A program made the translations under genes and the position numbers. A stretch of DNA of 6,224 nucleotides from assembly GCA_050288085.1 (NCBI GenBank), contig JBNKDD010000325.1, positions 1 to 6,224 of the forward strand, written 5' to 3'. The notes under the pieces are model-generated. The model ran no database searches, was not told the origin of the DNA, and saw only the letters and a list, made by a program, of their open reading frames with translations. The stretch comes from JBNKDD01 sp050288085 (lineage in GTDB: Bacteria; Chloroflexota; Anaerolineae; Aggregatilineales; UBA3940). Position 1 is the stretch's first letter. Each line of letters starts with the position of its first letter. Positions 5,465-6,224 of this stretch are shown here, in pieces.

Positions 5465-6224
5465 ATGCGTGAATATGTACTGTTTGGATTGGGGCGGTTT
5501 ACGTTCCCGGTTCCCTTTGGTCTGTTTAAGGCGCTGTTAGGAAAAGAGGTAGATCAGACCCGGCAGCGAGTCAACCTATCGGATGACGAACACCGGGTGC
5601 GTGATTTTGCCGTGCGGGAAATCCCGAACATAGGGAAGCCGATCAGCCCGGAGCTTATTGGAAAATCCCTGGATTTACCACCGGACAAAACGGTGTCTAT
5701 CCTCGATGCGTTGGAAAAAGGGATGACCTATCTGTGGCGCGGCGATGGGGAAAACGTGACCTGGGCCTACCCGGTGACGGTCGATCAGACGCCCTATCGC
5801 TACACCTTCAGCACCGGTGAAACCGGCAACGCCGCTTGAGGGGTTGATTCAGTTGCTACACCCTTCGTGCAAGGGTTCTACAGGGATGATCTGGAAACCG
5901 TTGTTATTGACGGTGAATGTGCGCAATCTGGCAAACCTTTCACCATCACCTTTGACCAGGATATGAACTTCCGGGTCGAACCGGCAGAGGCCGATCTACA
6001 GGTATTTGTCCCCCTGATCGATGCTCAAAAGCTGGAAGCGCCCAACATCATTGATGATTTTTGACGGAAGAGTGATTTCTTCTGGTCAGAAGAACAGGCA
6101 AAAAAGTACCGCCGTCAGCATGGCGGGGGTAGGGGAGTCTATGTGACGGTCGAGCAGTGCGTTTATTTGAACCAACAAATGCAGACTGCACTCTTCTCCT
6201 TTGATATTCGCTGCCCGGCAAAAT
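5465..6224 (+). CDS. MerB-like organometal lyase with two selenocysteines (in-frame TGA at 5837 and 6062), 3' end outside window
   Basis: One frame runs from ATG 5465 to the window edge (253 codons), interrupted only by TGA at codons 125 and 200. The reading continues MerB homology across both. Residues about 40-110 match the N-terminal winged-helix domain of alkylmercury lyase, ending TWAYPVTVDQTPYRYTFSTGE. Next comes NAA-U-GVDSVATPFVQG, aligned to the AAC96ALD99 block of MerB: U125 replaces Cys96, and Asp128 matches catalytic Asp99. GECAQSGKPFTIT places Cys152 at MerB Cys117. IIDDF-U-RKSDFFWSEEQA aligns with the F-C159-C-H-V-H-F-F block, so U200 replaces Cys159. MerB protonolyses carbon-mercury bonds in the cytosol with these residues; Sec binds mercury more strongly, so an organomercury or related organometal substrate is inferred, not shown. 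An N-terminal extension of about 25-30 residues is longer than in classical MerB (about 212 aa). I recall a named family of Sec-containing MerB-like proteins (SaoL); membership is untested. The gene would be miscalled as two short ORFs. Confidence 0.88.
5837..5876 (+). promoter_or_regulatory. Sec codon 1 with candidate SECIS hairpin
   Basis: TGA 5837-5839 is followed after 20 bases by a perfect hairpin: ACCCTT (5860-5865), loop CGTGC (5866-5870), AAGGGT (5871-5876). The loop begins 27 bases after the TGA, inside the usual range for bacterial SECIS elements, which lie within the coding region and bind SelB through a small G-containing apical loop. A 2-bp extension (TA 5857-5858 with TA 5879-5880) across a small internal loop is possible. 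Confidence 0.65.
6062..6094 (+). promoter_or_regulatory. Sec codon 2 with fdhF-like SECIS hairpin
   Basis: TGA 6062-6064 is followed after 12 bases by a perfect 7-bp stem, TTCTTCT (6077-6083) with AGAAGAA (6088-6094), closing the loop GGTC (6084-6087). The E. coli fdhF SECIS has the apical loop AGGUCU, whose GGU is the SelB contact, at almost the same distance from its UGA (18 bases before GG there, 19 here). This is the stronger of the two candidate elements. Confidence 0.75.

Noticed and set aside
5837..6064. Genome-wide reassignment of TGA to Trp or Gly
   Set aside because: The five other genes contain no in-frame TGA and use TGG for Trp, and the two codons match Cys columns, not Trp or Gly columns.
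5465..6224. Pseudogene of merB with two nonsense mutations, or two separate small genes (5465-5839 and 5867-6064)
   Set aside because: Both interruptions are TGA, both lie at catalytic Cys positions, the frame never shifts, homology runs through each, and a SECIS-like hairpin follows each. The piece at 5867 has no ribosome binding site.

Overview
The window looks like chromosomal DNA of moderately high GC from a free-living bacterium, most likely of the Chloroflexota (Anaerolineae-like). This is an inference from the style of the HExxH membrane-anchored protein, the abundant short GC-rich hairpin repeats between genes, and loosely packed genes mostly on one strand. No rRNA, tRNA, CRISPR array or insertion sequence was found.

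Layout. Four genes lie on the minus strand (read right to left): an AraC-type regulator (3456-4472), a LOG-family nucleotide phosphoribohydrolase (2578-3165), a membrane-anchored HExxH metallopeptidase-like protein (904-2328) and a HAD phosphatase (96-764). The gaps between them, and the end of the HAD gene, hold imperfectly understood hairpin elements: an array of five hairpins or palindromes with minimal loops (3321-3450), an inverted-repeat segment with an internal stem (2435-2546), a 106-base element with 7-base terminal inverted repeats (794-899), and a 9-bp stem repeat that supplies the stop codon of the HAD gene (75-96). Downstream of a divergent promoter region (4473-4617), two genes run on the plus strand: a polytopic membrane protein with a degenerate CPBP-like motif (4618-5406) and, 58 bases later, a MerB-like gene (5465 to beyond the window edge).

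The main discovery is the last gene. A conventional reading gives two unrelated small ORFs (ending at 5839 and 6064) and an orphan tail. All three pieces are in one frame, separated only by two TGA codons, and together they read as one continuous MerB (alkylmercury lyase) homologue. The two TGA codons fall exactly where MerB carries its two catalytic cysteines (Cys96 and Cys159 of the classical enzyme), with the catalytic Asp conserved three residues after the first. Each TGA is followed at SECIS-like distance by a perfect hairpin, the second with a GGUC loop much like that of E. coli fdhF. I read this as a double-selenocysteine organometal lyase-like protein. None of the other five genes uses TGA as a stop, and none has an in-frame TGA, so a general code change is unlikely.

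Working together: the membrane protein and the MerB-like selenoprotein are plausibly one transcript, and the divergent AraC-type regulator is a candidate regulator of it. The LOG, peptidase and HAD genes look like ordinary housekeeping or accessory genes with no visible link to that pair.
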